DNA of 64,000 nucleotides, from the NCBI GenBank assembly GCA_030220185.1, contig JASPKZ010001599.1:258501-322500 (forward strand). The letters run 5' to 3'. Each line of letters starts with the position of its first letter. Within the stretch, counting starts at the first letter, position 1. Below, in pieces: positions 44,750 through 55,713 of the stretch. The notes under the pieces were generated by a model that made no database searches, was not told the DNA's origin, and worked only from the letters and a program-made list of their open reading frames with translations. This DNA is from Diploptera punctata (Eukaryota; Arthropoda; Insecta; Blattodea; Blaberidae). The translations under genes were made by a program, and so were the position numbers.

Positions 44750-44960
44750 TAATTAAATTCATGGTTGGTTGGTTGATATCTAATGTCGAGCACTTGATAA
44801 TGAAATCATTCGCTCTCTTCACTCCAATATTTAGCAGAAAGGCTGGTCTCTTCTACAAAAGCTGGACAACGGAGGAGATGGTTTCTTTCCATATCTTCAT
44901 TTAAATTGCAAAAAGGGCATTTAGGTGAATCTGTTTGTATTGGAGTACAATAAACTAATT
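44750..44960 (-). pseudogene. LINE fragment with CCHC-like zinc knuckle
   Basis: The minus strand reads SPKCPFCNLNEDMERNHLLR followed by CPAFVEET, giving Cys-x2-Cys-x8-His-x3-Cys. This is the motif after RNase H in Jockey-type LINEs, like the 3168-3660 fragment but another lineage. Confidence 0.6.
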
Positions 44961-44994
44961 GTAACTGTTTAGTAGTAGGCACCACATGTGGTGG

Positions 44995-45180
44995 TTACGT
45001 CACTCTTAGAGAGAAAGTAGATATACGAAGGAAGGAGAAATGAACCCCTAGGCCTCGAGTACTCTAATACCATCAGGGTCAAAAGAAACAAGAGATCAGT
45101 CAAGGGAGACTGGATAGAAAAGTTGAAAGAGGGAATTGGTATGGGAAGGAGAAGTAATACTAATTTGGTCAAAAAAGAAA
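44995..45180 (+). repeat. R340-related repeat, second variant
   Basis: AATGAACCCCTAGGCCTCGAGTACTCTAATACCATCAGGGTC resembles CTCCCTAGCCCTCGGATGCCCTAATAGCGTCGGGGTC of R340 in order and spacing, at roughly 70% identity by eye. Confidence 0.5.
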
Positions 45181-45766
45181 AACTCACCAAGCTGACCAGT
45201 GCTTATTGGTGAGTAGCCCTTCCCATGCATAAGCATGATTACTAACAGCTGCACCACAAGAAGGTGGGGGATTGGACACTAGGTTACTGTCCAAGTCGGT
45301 TCCTTTAAGCCTTCGATGGAAGGAATTAAAGGGTCTCCTCTCTGTCAAAGACAGTAGCCTTTCTGCAGCCTAATTAAATTCATTAAAATGCAGTAACTGG
45401 TTATGTTTGCCTCTATAATATATTTAACCTTTTGACCGCCAAGTTTCCCTTTTGCCAGCTGGGCTGTGGGTGCCAGGTTTTTTTAAATTTAAAGTACTAT
45501 GCCATACTATATAATATAAACCTATATAAAGTATAATTAACTGTCTACATGCCCTGCTAAACTCACTATTATACATTTATTTGAAGGTTAGGCGGTGTTG
45601 CTTCCACTTGTAAAGATCCCAGGTTCGAATTCAGCACGGTGTCTTTATTGAAATTTGTTATCACTACCACTAAAACATTTATCCTATTGAATAATTTTGA
45701 TGGCATTATCAATAAACAATTATGATATTAAATATTGTTGGACATTTTTATGATCCTGAGTTTGAA

Positions 45767-45994
45767 TCAATTCCAGTCAAACAGCTGTTTTATGCCACGT
45801 GTTTCGTCTGGCGCGACACGCCCACCTCTGTCACTCACACCCTGTTCATTTAGGTCTACATCACTTGATTTACTATTTACAGGCTTAGATTGTAATAATA
45901 TTCTCTTAGAAACAGGACTACTATCACATTCATCAAACGAATAACCATTTGATGAACTGTTACTGACACTCTCATCTTCTGATAAAACTGACAC
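45767..45994 (-). pseudogene. Acidic N-terminal frame interrupted upstream by the tRNA array
   Basis: The minus-strand frame SVLSEDESVSNSSSNGYSFD … DRGGRVAPDETRGIKQLF ends at 45767. Low-complexity acidic/serine-rich sequence of this kind is common at the front of piggyBac transposases but is not diagnostic. The frame is open upstream to the left TSD and continues in phase on the far side of the array (about 55864-55905, with KIPDQGVGRAVKHSDS legible). So the array split a pre-existing reading frame. Confidence 0.5.
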
Positions 45995-46032
45995 AATAAA
46001 CTCGCATATTGTATTTTCGTCAACTTCGAAAC

Positions 46033-46044
46033 ATGAATCACTGT
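46033..46044. repeat. Left 12-bp target-site duplication of the tRNA array
   Basis: ATGAATCACTGT, identical to 55852-55863, and directly abutting the first array base. Confidence 0.85.
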
Positions 46045-46063
46045 TTGAAGAGAAAAATTATAC

Positions 46064-46136
46064 GCTCAGACCGGGACTTGAACCCGGGACCCTTGGTTCT
46101 CTAGACCAAGTGCTCTACCAACTGAGCTACCTGAGC
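46064..46136 (-). tRNA. tRNA-like gene, unit 1 (anticodon loop reads AGA)
   Basis: Reference description for the array. Acceptor GCTCAGG pairs with TCTGAGC (six Watson-Crick pairs plus one G-T). The D arm is GCTC/GAGC with loop AGTTGGTA. The T arm is CCGGG/CCCGG with loop TTCAAGT. The A box TAGCTCAGTTGG and B box GGTTCAAGTCC are canonical. The anticodon arm is CTTGGT/ACCAAG around CTAGAGA, six pairs instead of five, which would present AGA. The variable loop is short, so it cannot be a normal serine tRNA. Base 73 is G; no CCA is encoded. It is transcribable on sequence grounds; charging is unknown. Confidence 0.8.
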
Positions 46137-46356
46137 AAGTACCGATCTAAACGCAAATCCTTCTCTATATACATTGTAATTCCCATCCACCAAATGCTGT
46201 GAAGCCATGCTTCTATCTTGCAAATGGCGGCTCCTTTATTAAGAAGACATATTTGGGAATTATACATTACAGCCAGTACGGCTTTTTCCAAGTTTTTATT
46301 ATTGATTTCGTACATCTCAATGATGGATAAATCATATTTGAAGAGAAAAATTATAC

Positions 46357-46429
46357 GCTCAGACCGGGACTTGAACCCGGGACCCTTGGTTCTCTAGACC
46401 AAGTGCTCTACCAACTGAGCTACCTGAGC
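46357..46429 (-). tRNA. tRNA-like gene, unit 2
   Basis: Identical to unit 1 by eye. Confidence 0.78.
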
Positions 46430-46649
46430 AAGTACCGATCTAAACGCAAATCCTTCTCTATATACATTGTAATTCCCATCCACCAAATGCTGTGAAGCCA
46501 TGCTTCTATCTTGCAAATGGCGGCTCCTTTATTAAGAAGACATATTTGGGAATTATACATTACAGCCAGTACGGCTTTTTCCAAGTTTTTATTATTGATT
46601 TCGTACATCTCAATGATGGATAAATCATATTTGAAGAGAAAAATTATAC

Positions 46650-46722
46650 GCTCAGACCGGGACTTGAACCCGGGACCCTTGGTTCTCTAGACCAAGTGCT
46701 CTACCAACTGAGCTACCTGAGC
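46650..46722 (-). tRNA. tRNA-like gene, unit 3
   Basis: Identical to unit 1 by eye. Confidence 0.78.
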
Positions 46723-46942
46723 AAGTACCGATCTAAACGCAAATCCTTCTCTATATACATTGTAATTCCCATCCACCAAATGCTGTGAAGCCATGCTTCT
46801 ATCTTGCAAATGGCGGCTCCTTTATTAAGAAGACATATTTGGGAATTATACATTACAGCCAGTACGGCTTTTTCCAAGTTTTTATTATTGATTTCGTACA
46901 TCTCAATGATGGATAAATCATATTTGAAGAGAAAAATTATAC

Positions 46943-47015
46943 GCTCAGACCGGGACTTGAACCCGGGACCCTTGGTTCTCTAGACCAAGTGCTCTACCAA
47001 CTGAGCTACCTGAGC
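46943..47015 (-). tRNA. tRNA-like gene, unit 4
   Basis: Identical to unit 1 by eye. Confidence 0.78.
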
Positions 47016-47235
47016 AAGTACCGATCTAAACGCAAATCCTTCTCTATATACATTGTAATTCCCATCCACCAAATGCTGTGAAGCCATGCTTCTATCTTGC
47101 AAATGGCGGCTCCTTTATTAAGAAGACATATTTGGGAATTATACATTACAGCCAGTACGGCTTTTTCCAAGTTTTTATTATTGATTTCGTACATCTCAAT
47201 GATGGATAAATCATATTTGAAGAGAAAAATTATAC

Positions 47236-47308
47236 GCTCAGACCGGGACTTGAACCCGGGACCCTTGGTTCTCTAGACCAAGTGCTCTACCAACTGAGCT
47301 ACCTGAGC
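47236..47308 (-). tRNA. tRNA-like gene, unit 5
   Basis: Identical to unit 1 by eye. Confidence 0.78.
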
Positions 47309-47528
47309 AAGTACCGATCTAAACGCAAATCCTTCTCTATATACATTGTAATTCCCATCCACCAAATGCTGTGAAGCCATGCTTCTATCTTGCAAATGGC
47401 GGCTCCTTTATTAAGAAGACATATTTGGGAATTATACATTACAGCCAGTACGGCTTTTTCCAAGTTTTTATTATTGATTTCGTACATCTCAATGATGGAT
47501 AAATCATATTTGAAGAGAAAAATTATAC

Positions 47529-47601
47529 GCTCAGACCGGGACTTGAACCCGGGACCCTTGGTTCTCTAGACCAAGTGCTCTACCAACTGAGCTACCTGAG
47601 C
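47529..47601 (-). tRNA. tRNA-like gene, unit 6
   Basis: Identical to unit 1 by eye. Confidence 0.78.
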
Positions 47602-47821
47602 AAGTACCGATCTAAACGCAAATCCTTCTCTATATACATTGTAATTCCCATCCACCAAATGCTGTGAAGCCATGCTTCTATCTTGCAAATGGCGGCTCCT
47701 TTATTAAGAAGACATATTTGGGAATTATACATTACAGCCAGTACGGCTTTTTCCAAGTTTTTATTATTGATTTCGTACATCTCAATGATGGATAAATCAT
47801 ATTTGAAGAGAAAAATTATAC

Positions 47822-47894
47822 GCTCAGACCGGGACTTGAACCCGGGACCCTTGGTTCTCTAGACCAAGTGCTCTACCAACTGAGCTACCTGAGC
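47822..47894 (-). tRNA. tRNA-like gene, unit 7
   Basis: Identical to unit 1 by eye. Confidence 0.78.
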
Positions 47895-48114
47895 AAGTAC
47901 CGATCTAAACGCAAATCCTTCTCTATATACATTGTAATTCCCATCCACCAAATGCTGTGAAGCCATGCTTCTATCTTGCAAATGGCGGCTCCTTTATTAA
48001 GAAGACATATTTGGGAATTATACATTACAGCCAGTACGGCTTTTTCCAAGTTTTTATTATTGATTTCGTACATCTCAATGATGGATAAATCATATTTGAA
48101 GAGAAAAATTATAC

Positions 48115-48187
48115 GCTCAGACCGGGACTTGAACCCGGGACCCTTGGTTCTCTAGACCAAGTGCTCTACCAACTGAGCTACCTGAGC
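48115..48187 (-). tRNA. tRNA-like gene, unit 8
   Basis: Identical to unit 1 by eye. Confidence 0.78.
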
Positions 48188-48407
48188 AAGTACCGATCTA
48201 AACGCAAATCCTTCTCTATATACATTGTAATTCCCATCCACCAAATGCTGTGAAGCCATGCTTCTATCTTGCAAATGGCGGCTCCTTTATTAAGAAGACA
48301 TATTTGGGAATTATACATTACAGCCAGTACGGCTTTTTCCAAGTTTTTATTATTGATTTCGTACATCTCAATGATGGATAAATCATATTTGAAGAGAAAA
48401 ATTATAC

Positions 48408-48480
48408 GCTCAGACCGGGACTTGAACCCGGGACCCTTGGTTCTCTAGACCAAGTGCTCTACCAACTGAGCTACCTGAGC
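48408..48480 (-). tRNA. tRNA-like gene, unit 9
   Basis: Identical to unit 1 by eye. Confidence 0.78.
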
Positions 48481-48700
48481 AAGTACCGATCTAAACGCAA
48501 ATCCTTCTCTATATACATTGTAATTCCCATCCACCAAATGCTGTGAAGCCATGCTTCTATCTTGCAAATGGCGGCTCCTTTATTAAGAAGACATATTTGG
48601 GAATTATACATTACAGCCAGTACGGCTTTTTCCAAGTTTTTATTATTGATTTCGTACATCTCAATGATGGATAAATCATATTTGAAGAGAAAAATTATAC

Positions 48701-48773
48701 GCTCAGACCGGGACTTGAACCCGGGACCCTTGGTTCTCTAGACCAAGTGCTCTACCAACTGAGCTACCTGAGC
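48701..48773 (-). tRNA. tRNA-like gene, unit 10
   Basis: Gene identical to unit 1. Its upstream leader differs by one base (CTTG for CATTG at 48810), just before the TATATA. Confidence 0.78.
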
Positions 48774-48993
48774 AAGTACCGATCTAAACGCAAATCCTTC
48801 TCTATATACCTTGTAATTCCCATCCACCAAATGCTGTGAAGCCATGCTTCTATCTTGCAAATGGCGGCTCCTTTATTAAGAAGACATATTTGGGAATTAT
48901 ACATTACAGCCAGTACGGCTTTTTCCAAGTTTTTATTATTGATTTCGTACATCTCAATGATGGATAAATCATATTTGAAGAGAAAAATTATAC

Positions 48994-49066
48994 GCTCAGA
49001 CCGGGACTTGAACCCGGGACCCTTGGTTCTCTAGACCAAGTGCTCTACCAACTGAGCTACCTGAGC
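48994..49066 (-). tRNA. tRNA-like gene, unit 11
   Basis: Identical to unit 1 by eye. Confidence 0.78.
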
Positions 49067-49286
49067 AAGTACCGATCTAAACGCAAATCCTTCTCTATAT
49101 ACATTGTAATTCCCATCCACCAAATGCTGTGAAGCCATGCTTCTATCTTGCAAATGGCGGCTCCTTTATTAAGAAGACATATTTGGGAATTATACATTAC
49201 AGCCAGTACGGCTTTTTCCAAGTTTTTATTATTGATTTCGTACATCTCAATGATGGATAAATCATATTTGAAGAGAAAAATTATAC

Positions 49287-49359
49287 GCTCAGACCGGGAC
49301 TTGAACCCGGGACCCTTGGTTCTCTAGACCAAGTGCTCTACCAACTGAGCTACCTGAGC
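49287..49359 (-). tRNA. tRNA-like gene, unit 12
   Basis: Identical to unit 1 by eye. Confidence 0.78.
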
Positions 49360-49579
49360 AAGTACCGATCTAAACGCAAATCCTTCTCTATATACATTGT
49401 AATTCCCATCCACCAAATGCTGTGAAGCCATGCTTCTATCTTGCAAATGGCGGCTCCTTTATTAAGAAGACATATTTGGGAATTATACATTACAGCCAGT
49501 ACGGCTTTTTCCAAGTTTTTATTATTGATTTCGTACATCTCAATGATGGATAAATCATATTTGAAGAGAAAAATTATAC

Positions 49580-49652
49580 GCTCAGACCGGGACTTGAACC
49601 CGGGACCCTTGGTTCTCTAGACCAAGTGCTCTACCAACTGAGCTACCTGAGC
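49580..49652 (-). tRNA. tRNA-like gene, unit 13
   Basis: Identical to unit 1 by eye. Confidence 0.78.
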
Positions 49653-49872
49653 AAGTACCGATCTAAACGCAAATCCTTCTCTATATACATTGTAATTCCC
49701 ATCCACCAAATGCTGTGAAGCCATGCTTCTATCTTGCAAATGGCGGCTCCTTTATTAAGAAGACATATTTGGGAATTATACATTACAGCCAGTACGGCTT
49801 TTTCCAAGTTTTTATTATTGATTTCGTACATCTCAATGATGGATAAATCATATTTGAAGAGAAAAATTATAC

Positions 49873-49945
49873 GCTCAGACCGGGACTTGAACCCGGGACC
49901 CTTGGTTCTCTAGACCAAGTGCTCTACCAACTGAGCTACCTGAGC
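49873..49945 (-). tRNA. tRNA-like gene, unit 14
   Basis: Gene identical. The spacer to its right has lost one T (AATCCC for AATTCCC near 49990). Confidence 0.78.
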
Positions 49946-50164
49946 AAGTACCGATCTAAACGCAAATCCTTCTCTATATACATTGTAATCCCATCCACCA
50001 AATGCTGTGAAGCCATGCTTCTATCTTGCAAATGGCGGCTCCTTTATTAAGAAGACATATTTGGGAATTATACATTACAGCCAGTACGGCTTTTTCCAAG
50101 TTTTTATTATTGATTTCGTACATCTCAATGATGGATAAATCATATTTGAAGAGAAAAATTATAC

Positions 50165-50237
50165 GCTCAGACCGGGACTTGAACCCGGGACCCTTGGTTC
50201 TCTAGACCAAGTGCTCTACCAACTGAGCTACCTGAGC
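50165..50237 (-). tRNA. tRNA-like gene, unit 15
   Basis: Gene identical. The spacer to its right has lost one T (ATATTGGG near 50354). Confidence 0.78.
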
Positions 50238-50456
50238 AAGTACCGATCTAAACGCAAATCCTTCTCTATATACATTGTAATTCCCATCCACCAAATGCTG
50301 TGAAGCCATGCTTCTATCTTGCAAATGGCGGCTCCTTTATTAAGAAGACATATTGGGAATTATACATTACAGCCAGTACGGCTTTTTCCAAGTTTTTATT
50401 ATTGATTTCGTACATCTCAATGATGGATAAATCATATTTGAAGAGAAAAATTATAC

Positions 50457-50529
50457 GCTCAGACCGGGACTTGAACCCGGGACCCTTGGTTCTCTAGACC
50501 AAGTGCTCTACCAACTGAGCTACCTGAGC
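50457..50529 (-). tRNA. tRNA-like gene, unit 16
   Basis: Identical to unit 1 by eye. Confidence 0.78.
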
Positions 50530-50749
50530 AAGTACCGATCTAAACGCAAATCCTTCTCTATATACATTGTAATTCCCATCCACCAAATGCTGTGAAGCCA
50601 TGCTTCTATCTTGCAAATGGCGGCTCCTTTATTAAGAAGACATATTTGGGAATTATACATTACAGCCAGTACGGCTTTTTCCAAGTTTTTATTATTGATT
50701 TCGTACATCTCAATGATGGATAAATCATATTTGAAGAGAAAAATTATAC

Positions 50750-50822
50750 GCTCAGACCGGGACTTGAACCCGGGACCCTTGGTTCTCTAGACCAAGTGCT
50801 CTACCAACTGAGCTACCTGAGC
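50750..50822 (-). tRNA. tRNA-like gene, unit 17
   Basis: Identical to unit 1 by eye. Confidence 0.78.
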
Positions 50823-51042
50823 AAGTACCGATCTAAACGCAAATCCTTCTCTATATACATTGTAATTCCCATCCACCAAATGCTGTGAAGCCATGCTTCT
50901 ATCTTGCAAATGGCGGCTCCTTTATTAAGAAGACATATTTGGGAATTATACATTACAGCCAGTACGGCTTTTTCCAAGTTTTTATTATTGATTTCGTACA
51001 TCTCAATGATGGATAAATCATATTTGAAGAGAAAAATTATAC

Positions 51043-51115
51043 GCTCAGACCGGGACTTGAACCCGGGACCCTTGGTTCTCTAGACCAAGTGCTCTACCAA
51101 CTGAGCTACCTGAGC
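51043..51115 (-). tRNA. tRNA-like gene, unit 18
   Basis: Identical to unit 1 by eye. Confidence 0.78.
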
Positions 51116-51335
51116 AAGTACCGATCTAAACGCAAATCCTTCTCTATATACATTGTAATTCCCATCCACCAAATGCTGTGAAGCCATGCTTCTATCTTGC
51201 AAATGGCGGCTCCTTTATTAAGAAGACATATTTGGGAATTATACATTACAGCCAGTACGGCTTTTTCCAAGTTTTTATTATTGATTTCGTACATCTCAAT
51301 GATGGATAAATCATATTTGAAGAGAAAAATTATAC

Positions 51336-51408
51336 GCTCAGACCGGGACTTGAACCCGGGACCCTTGGTTCTCTAGACCAAGTGCTCTACCAACTGAGCT
51401 ACCTGAGC
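51336..51408 (-). tRNA. tRNA-like gene, unit 19
   Basis: Identical to unit 1 by eye. Confidence 0.78.
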
Positions 51409-51628
51409 AAGTACCGATCTAAACGCAAATCCTTCTCTATATACATTGTAATTCCCATCCACCAAATGCTGTGAAGCCATGCTTCTATCTTGCAAATGGC
51501 GGCTCCTTTATTAAGAAGACATATTTGGGAATTATACATTACAGCCAGTACGGCTTTTTCCAAGTTTTTATTATTGATTTCGTACATCTCAATGATGGAT
51601 AAATCATATTTGAAGAGAAAAATTATAC

Positions 51629-51701
51629 GCTCAGACCGGGACTTGAACCCGGGACCCTTGGTTCTCTAGACCAAGTGCTCTACCAACTGAGCTACCTGAG
51701 C
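51629..51701 (-). tRNA. tRNA-like gene, unit 20
   Basis: Identical to unit 1 by eye. Confidence 0.78.
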
Positions 51702-51921
51702 AAGTACCGATCTAAACGCAAATCCTTCTCTATATACATTGTAATTCCCATCCACCAAATGCTGTGAAGCCATGCTTCTATCTTGCAAATGGCGGCTCCT
51801 TTATTAAGAAGACATATTTGGGAATTATACATTACAGCCAGTACGGCTTTTTCCAAGTTTTTATTATTGATTTCGTACATCTCAATGATGGATAAATCAT
51901 ATTTGAAGAGAAAAATTATAC

Positions 51922-51994
51922 GCTCAGACCGGGACTTGAACCCGGGACCCTTGGTTCTCTAGACCAAGTGCTCTACCAACTGAGCTACCTGAGC
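51922..51994 (-). tRNA. tRNA-like gene, unit 21
   Basis: Identical to unit 1 by eye. Confidence 0.78.
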
Positions 51995-52214
51995 AAGTAC
52001 CGATCTAAACGCAAATCCTTCTCTATATACATTGTAATTCCCATCCACCAAATGCTGTGAAGCCATGCTTCTATCTTGCAAATGGCGGCTCCTTTATTAA
52101 GAAGACATATTTGGGAATTATACATTACAGCCAGTACGGCTTTTTCCAAGTTTTTATTATTGATTTCGTACATCTCAATGATGGATAAATCATATTTGAA
52201 GAGAAAAATTATAC

Positions 52215-52287
52215 GCTCAGACCGGGACTTGAACCCGGGACCCTTGGTTCTCTAGACCAAGTGCTCTACCAACTGAGCTACCTGAGC
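52215..52287 (-). tRNA. tRNA-like gene, unit 22
   Basis: Identical to unit 1 by eye. Confidence 0.78.
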
Positions 52288-52507
52288 AAGTACCGATCTA
52301 AACGCAAATCCTTCTCTATATACATTGTAATTCCCATCCACCAAATGCTGTGAAGCCATGCTTCTATCTTGCAAATGGCGGCTCCTTTATTAAGAAGACA
52401 TATTTGGGAATTATACATTACAGCCAGTACGGCTTTTTCCAAGTTTTTATTATTGATTTCGTACATCTCAATGATGGATAAATCATATTTGAAGAGAAAA
52501 ATTATAC

Positions 52508-52580
52508 GCTCAGACCGGGACTTGAACCCGGGACCCTTGGTTCTCTAGACCAAGTGCTCTACCAACTGAGCTACCTGAGC
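52508..52580 (-). tRNA. tRNA-like gene, unit 23
   Basis: Identical to unit 1 by eye. Confidence 0.78.
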
Positions 52581-52800
52581 AAGTACCGATCTAAACGCAA
52601 ATCCTTCTCTATATACATTGTAATTCCCATCCACCAAATGCTGTGAAGCCATGCTTCTATCTTGCAAATGGCGGCTCCTTTATTAAGAAGACATATTTGG
52701 GAATTATACATTACAGCCAGTACGGCTTTTTCCAAGTTTTTATTATTGATTTCGTACATCTCAATGATGGATAAATCATATTTGAAGAGAAAAATTATAC

Positions 52801-52873
52801 GCTCAGACCGGGACTTGAACCCGGGACCCTTGGTTCTCTAGACCAAGTGCTCTACCAACTGAGCTACCTGAGC
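52801..52873 (-). tRNA. tRNA-like gene, unit 24
   Basis: Identical to unit 1 by eye. Confidence 0.78.
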
Positions 52874-53093
52874 AAGTACCGATCTAAACGCAAATCCTTC
52901 TCTATATACATTGTAATTCCCATCCACCAAATGCTGTGAAGCCATGCTTCTATCTTGCAAATGGCGGCTCCTTTATTAAGAAGACATATTTGGGAATTAT
53001 ACATTACAGCCAGTACGGCTTTTTCCAAGTTTTTATTATTGATTTCGTACATCTCAATGATGGATAAATCATATTTGAAGAGAAAAATTATAC

Positions 53094-53166
53094 GCTCAGA
53101 CCGGGACTTGAACCCGGGACCCTTGGTTCTCTAGACCAAGTGCTCTACCAACTGAGCTACCTGAGC
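53094..53166 (-). tRNA. tRNA-like gene, unit 25
   Basis: Gene identical. The spacer to its right has one extra T (AAGTTTTTTATT near 53325). Confidence 0.78.
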
Positions 53167-53387
53167 AAGTACCGATCTAAACGCAAATCCTTCTCTATAT
53201 ACATTGTAATTCCCATCCACCAAATGCTGTGAAGCCATGCTTCTATCTTGCAAATGGCGGCTCCTTTATTAAGAAGACATATTTGGGAATTATACATTAC
53301 AGCCAGTACGGCTTTTTCCAAGTTTTTTATTATTGATTTCGTACATCTCAATGATGGATAAATCATATTTGAAGAGAAAAATTATAC

Positions 53388-53460
53388 GCTCAGACCGGGA
53401 CTTGAACCCGGGACCCTTGGTTCTCTAGACCAAGTGCTCTACCAACTGAGCTACCTGAGC
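53388..53460 (-). tRNA. tRNA-like gene, unit 26
   Basis: Identical to unit 1 by eye. Confidence 0.78.
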
Positions 53461-53680
53461 AAGTACCGATCTAAACGCAAATCCTTCTCTATATACATTG
53501 TAATTCCCATCCACCAAATGCTGTGAAGCCATGCTTCTATCTTGCAAATGGCGGCTCCTTTATTAAGAAGACATATTTGGGAATTATACATTACAGCCAG
53601 TACGGCTTTTTCCAAGTTTTTATTATTGATTTCGTACATCTCAATGATGGATAAATCATATTTGAAGAGAAAAATTATAC

Positions 53681-53753
53681 GCTCAGACCGGGACTTGAAC
53701 CCGGGACCCTTGGTTCTCTAGACCAAGTGCTCTACCAACTGAGCTACCTGAGC
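53681..53753 (-). tRNA. tRNA-like gene, unit 27
   Basis: Identical to unit 1 by eye. Confidence 0.78.
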
Positions 53754-53973
53754 AAGTACCGATCTAAACGCAAATCCTTCTCTATATACATTGTAATTCC
53801 CATCCACCAAATGCTGTGAAGCCATGCTTCTATCTTGCAAATGGCGGCTCCTTTATTAAGAAGACATATTTGGGAATTATACATTACAGCCAGTACGGCT
53901 TTTTCCAAGTTTTTATTATTGATTTCGTACATCTCAATGATGGATAAATCATATTTGAAGAGAAAAATTATAC

Positions 53974-54046
53974 GCTCAGACCGGGACTTGAACCCGGGAC
54001 CCTTGGTTCTCTAGACCAAGTGCTCTACCAACTGAGCTACCTGAGC
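53974..54046 (-). tRNA. tRNA-like gene, unit 28
   Basis: Identical to unit 1 by eye. Confidence 0.78.
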
Positions 54047-54266
54047 AAGTACCGATCTAAACGCAAATCCTTCTCTATATACATTGTAATTCCCATCCAC
54101 CAAATGCTGTGAAGCCATGCTTCTATCTTGCAAATGGCGGCTCCTTTATTAAGAAGACATATTTGGGAATTATACATTACAGCCAGTACGGCTTTTTCCA
54201 AGTTTTTATTATTGATTTCGTACATCTCAATGATGGATAAATCATATTTGAAGAGAAAAATTATAC

Positions 54267-54339
54267 GCTCAGACCGGGACTTGAACCCGGGACCCTTGGT
54301 TCTCTAGACCAAGTGCTCTACCAACTGAGCTACCTGAGC
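54267..54339 (-). tRNA. tRNA-like gene, unit 29
   Basis: Identical to unit 1 by eye. Confidence 0.78.
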
Positions 54340-54559
54340 AAGTACCGATCTAAACGCAAATCCTTCTCTATATACATTGTAATTCCCATCCACCAAATGC
54401 TGTGAAGCCATGCTTCTATCTTGCAAATGGCGGCTCCTTTATTAAGAAGACATATTTGGGAATTATACATTACAGCCAGTACGGCTTTTTCCAAGTTTTT
54501 ATTATTGATTTCGTACATCTCAATGATGGATAAATCATATTTGAAGAGAAAAATTATAC

Positions 54560-54632
54560 GCTCAGACCGGGACTTGAACCCGGGACCCTTGGTTCTCTAG
54601 ACCAAGTGCTCTACCAACTGAGCTACCTGAGC
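54560..54632 (-). tRNA. tRNA-like gene, unit 30, last minus-strand copy
   Basis: Gene and leader identical. Its upstream spacer ends at the inversion junction (54792-54794), so it diverges from unit 31 with ~200 bp between the two 5' ends. Confidence 0.78.
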
Positions 54633-54672
54633 AAGTACCGATCTAAACGCAAATCCTTCTCTATATACATTG

Positions 54673-54794
54673 TAATTCCCATCCACCAAATGCTGTGAAG
54701 CCATGCTTCTATCTTGCAAATGGCGGCTCCTTTATTAAGAAGACATATTTGGGAATTATACATTACAGCCAGTACGGCTTTTTCCAAGTTTTTA
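54673..54794. other. Inversion junction / palindrome loop of the tRNA array
   Basis: Minus-oriented unit sequence runs to CCAAGTTTTTA and passes into plus-oriented CAATGTATATAG. TTA at the join is common to both parents (microhomology). The ~120 bp here are the unpaired loop; on both sides the arms are perfect complements for about 1.06 kb. Confidence 0.9.
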
Positions 54795-54799
54795 CAATG

Positions 54800-54805
54800 T
54801 ATATA
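54800..54805 (+). promoter_or_regulatory. TATA-like element upstream of unit 31 (present in every unit)
   Basis: TATATA lies 30-35 nt before the first tRNA base. Insect tRNA genes often need such an upstream element besides the internal A and B boxes. The inversion junction falls a few bases left of it, so even the junction unit keeps it. Confidence 0.55.
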
Positions 54806-54834
54806 GAGAAGGATTTGCGTTTAGATCGGTACTT

Positions 54835-54907
54835 GCTCAGGTAGCTCAGTTGGTAGAGCACTTGGTCTAGAGAACCAAGGGTCCCGGGTTCAAGTCCCGG
54901 TCTGAGC
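54835..54907 (+). tRNA. tRNA-like gene, unit 31, first plus-strand copy
   Basis: Gene identical to unit 1 in inverse orientation, with only about 40 bp of unit leader upstream before the junction. Confidence 0.78.
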
Positions 54908-54913
54908 GTATAA

Positions 54914-54918
54914 TTTTT
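54914..54918 (+). terminator. RNA polymerase III T5 terminator (present in every unit)
   Basis: TTTTT starts 7 nt after the last acceptor-stem base (GAGCGTATAATTTTTCTC). In minus-strand units it appears as AAAAA, e.g. 46053-46057. Confidence 0.8.
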
Positions 54919-55127
54919 CTCTTCAAATATGATTTATCCATCATTGAGATGTACGAAATCAATAATAAAAACTTGGAAAAAGCCGTACTGGCTGTAATGT
55001 ATAATTCCCAAATATGTCTTCTTAATAAAGGAGCCGCCATTTGCAAGATAGAAGCATGGCTTCACAGCATTTGGTGGATGGGAATTACAATGTATATAGA
55101 GAAGGATTTGCGTTTAGATCGGTACTT

Positions 55128-55200
55128 GCTCAGGTAGCTCAGTTGGTAGAGCACTTGGTCTAGAGAACCAAGGGTCCCGGGTTCAAGTCCCGGTCTGAGC
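55128..55200 (+). tRNA. tRNA-like gene, unit 32
   Basis: Identical to unit 31. Confidence 0.78.
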
Positions 55201-55420
55201 GTATAATTTTTCTCTTCAAATATGATTTATCCATCATTGAGATGTACGAAATCAATAATAAAAACTTGGAAAAAGCCGTACTGGCTGTAATGTATAATTC
55301 CCAAATATGTCTTCTTAATAAAGGAGCCGCCATTTGCAAGATAGAAGCATGGCTTCACAGCATTTGGTGGATGGGAATTACAATGTATATAGAGAAAGAT
55401 TTGCGTTTAGATCGGTACTT

Positions 55421-55493
55421 GCTCAGGTAGCTCAGTTGGTAGAGCACTTGGTCTAGAGAACCAAGGGTCCCGGGTTCAAGTCCCGGTCTGAGC
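55421..55493 (+). tRNA. tRNA-like gene, unit 33
   Basis: Gene identical. Leader has AAAGAT for AAGGAT at 55397. Confidence 0.78.
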
Positions 55494-55713
55494 GTATAAT
55501 TTTTCTCTTCAAATATGATTTATCCATCATTGAGATGTACGAAATCAATAATAAAAACTTGGAAAAAGCCGTACTGGCTGTAATGTATAATTCCCAAATA
55601 TGTCTTCTTAATAAAGGAGCCGCCATTTGCAAGATAGAAGCATGGCTTCACAGCATTTGGTGGATGGGAATTACAATGTATATAGAGAAGGATTTGCGTT
55701 TAGATCGGTACTT

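Noticed and set aside
46064..46136. Ordinary tRNA-Ser (AGA) annotation
   Set aside because: The anticodon reading fits, but the long class II variable arm is absent and the stem has an extra pair, so I call it tRNA-like only.
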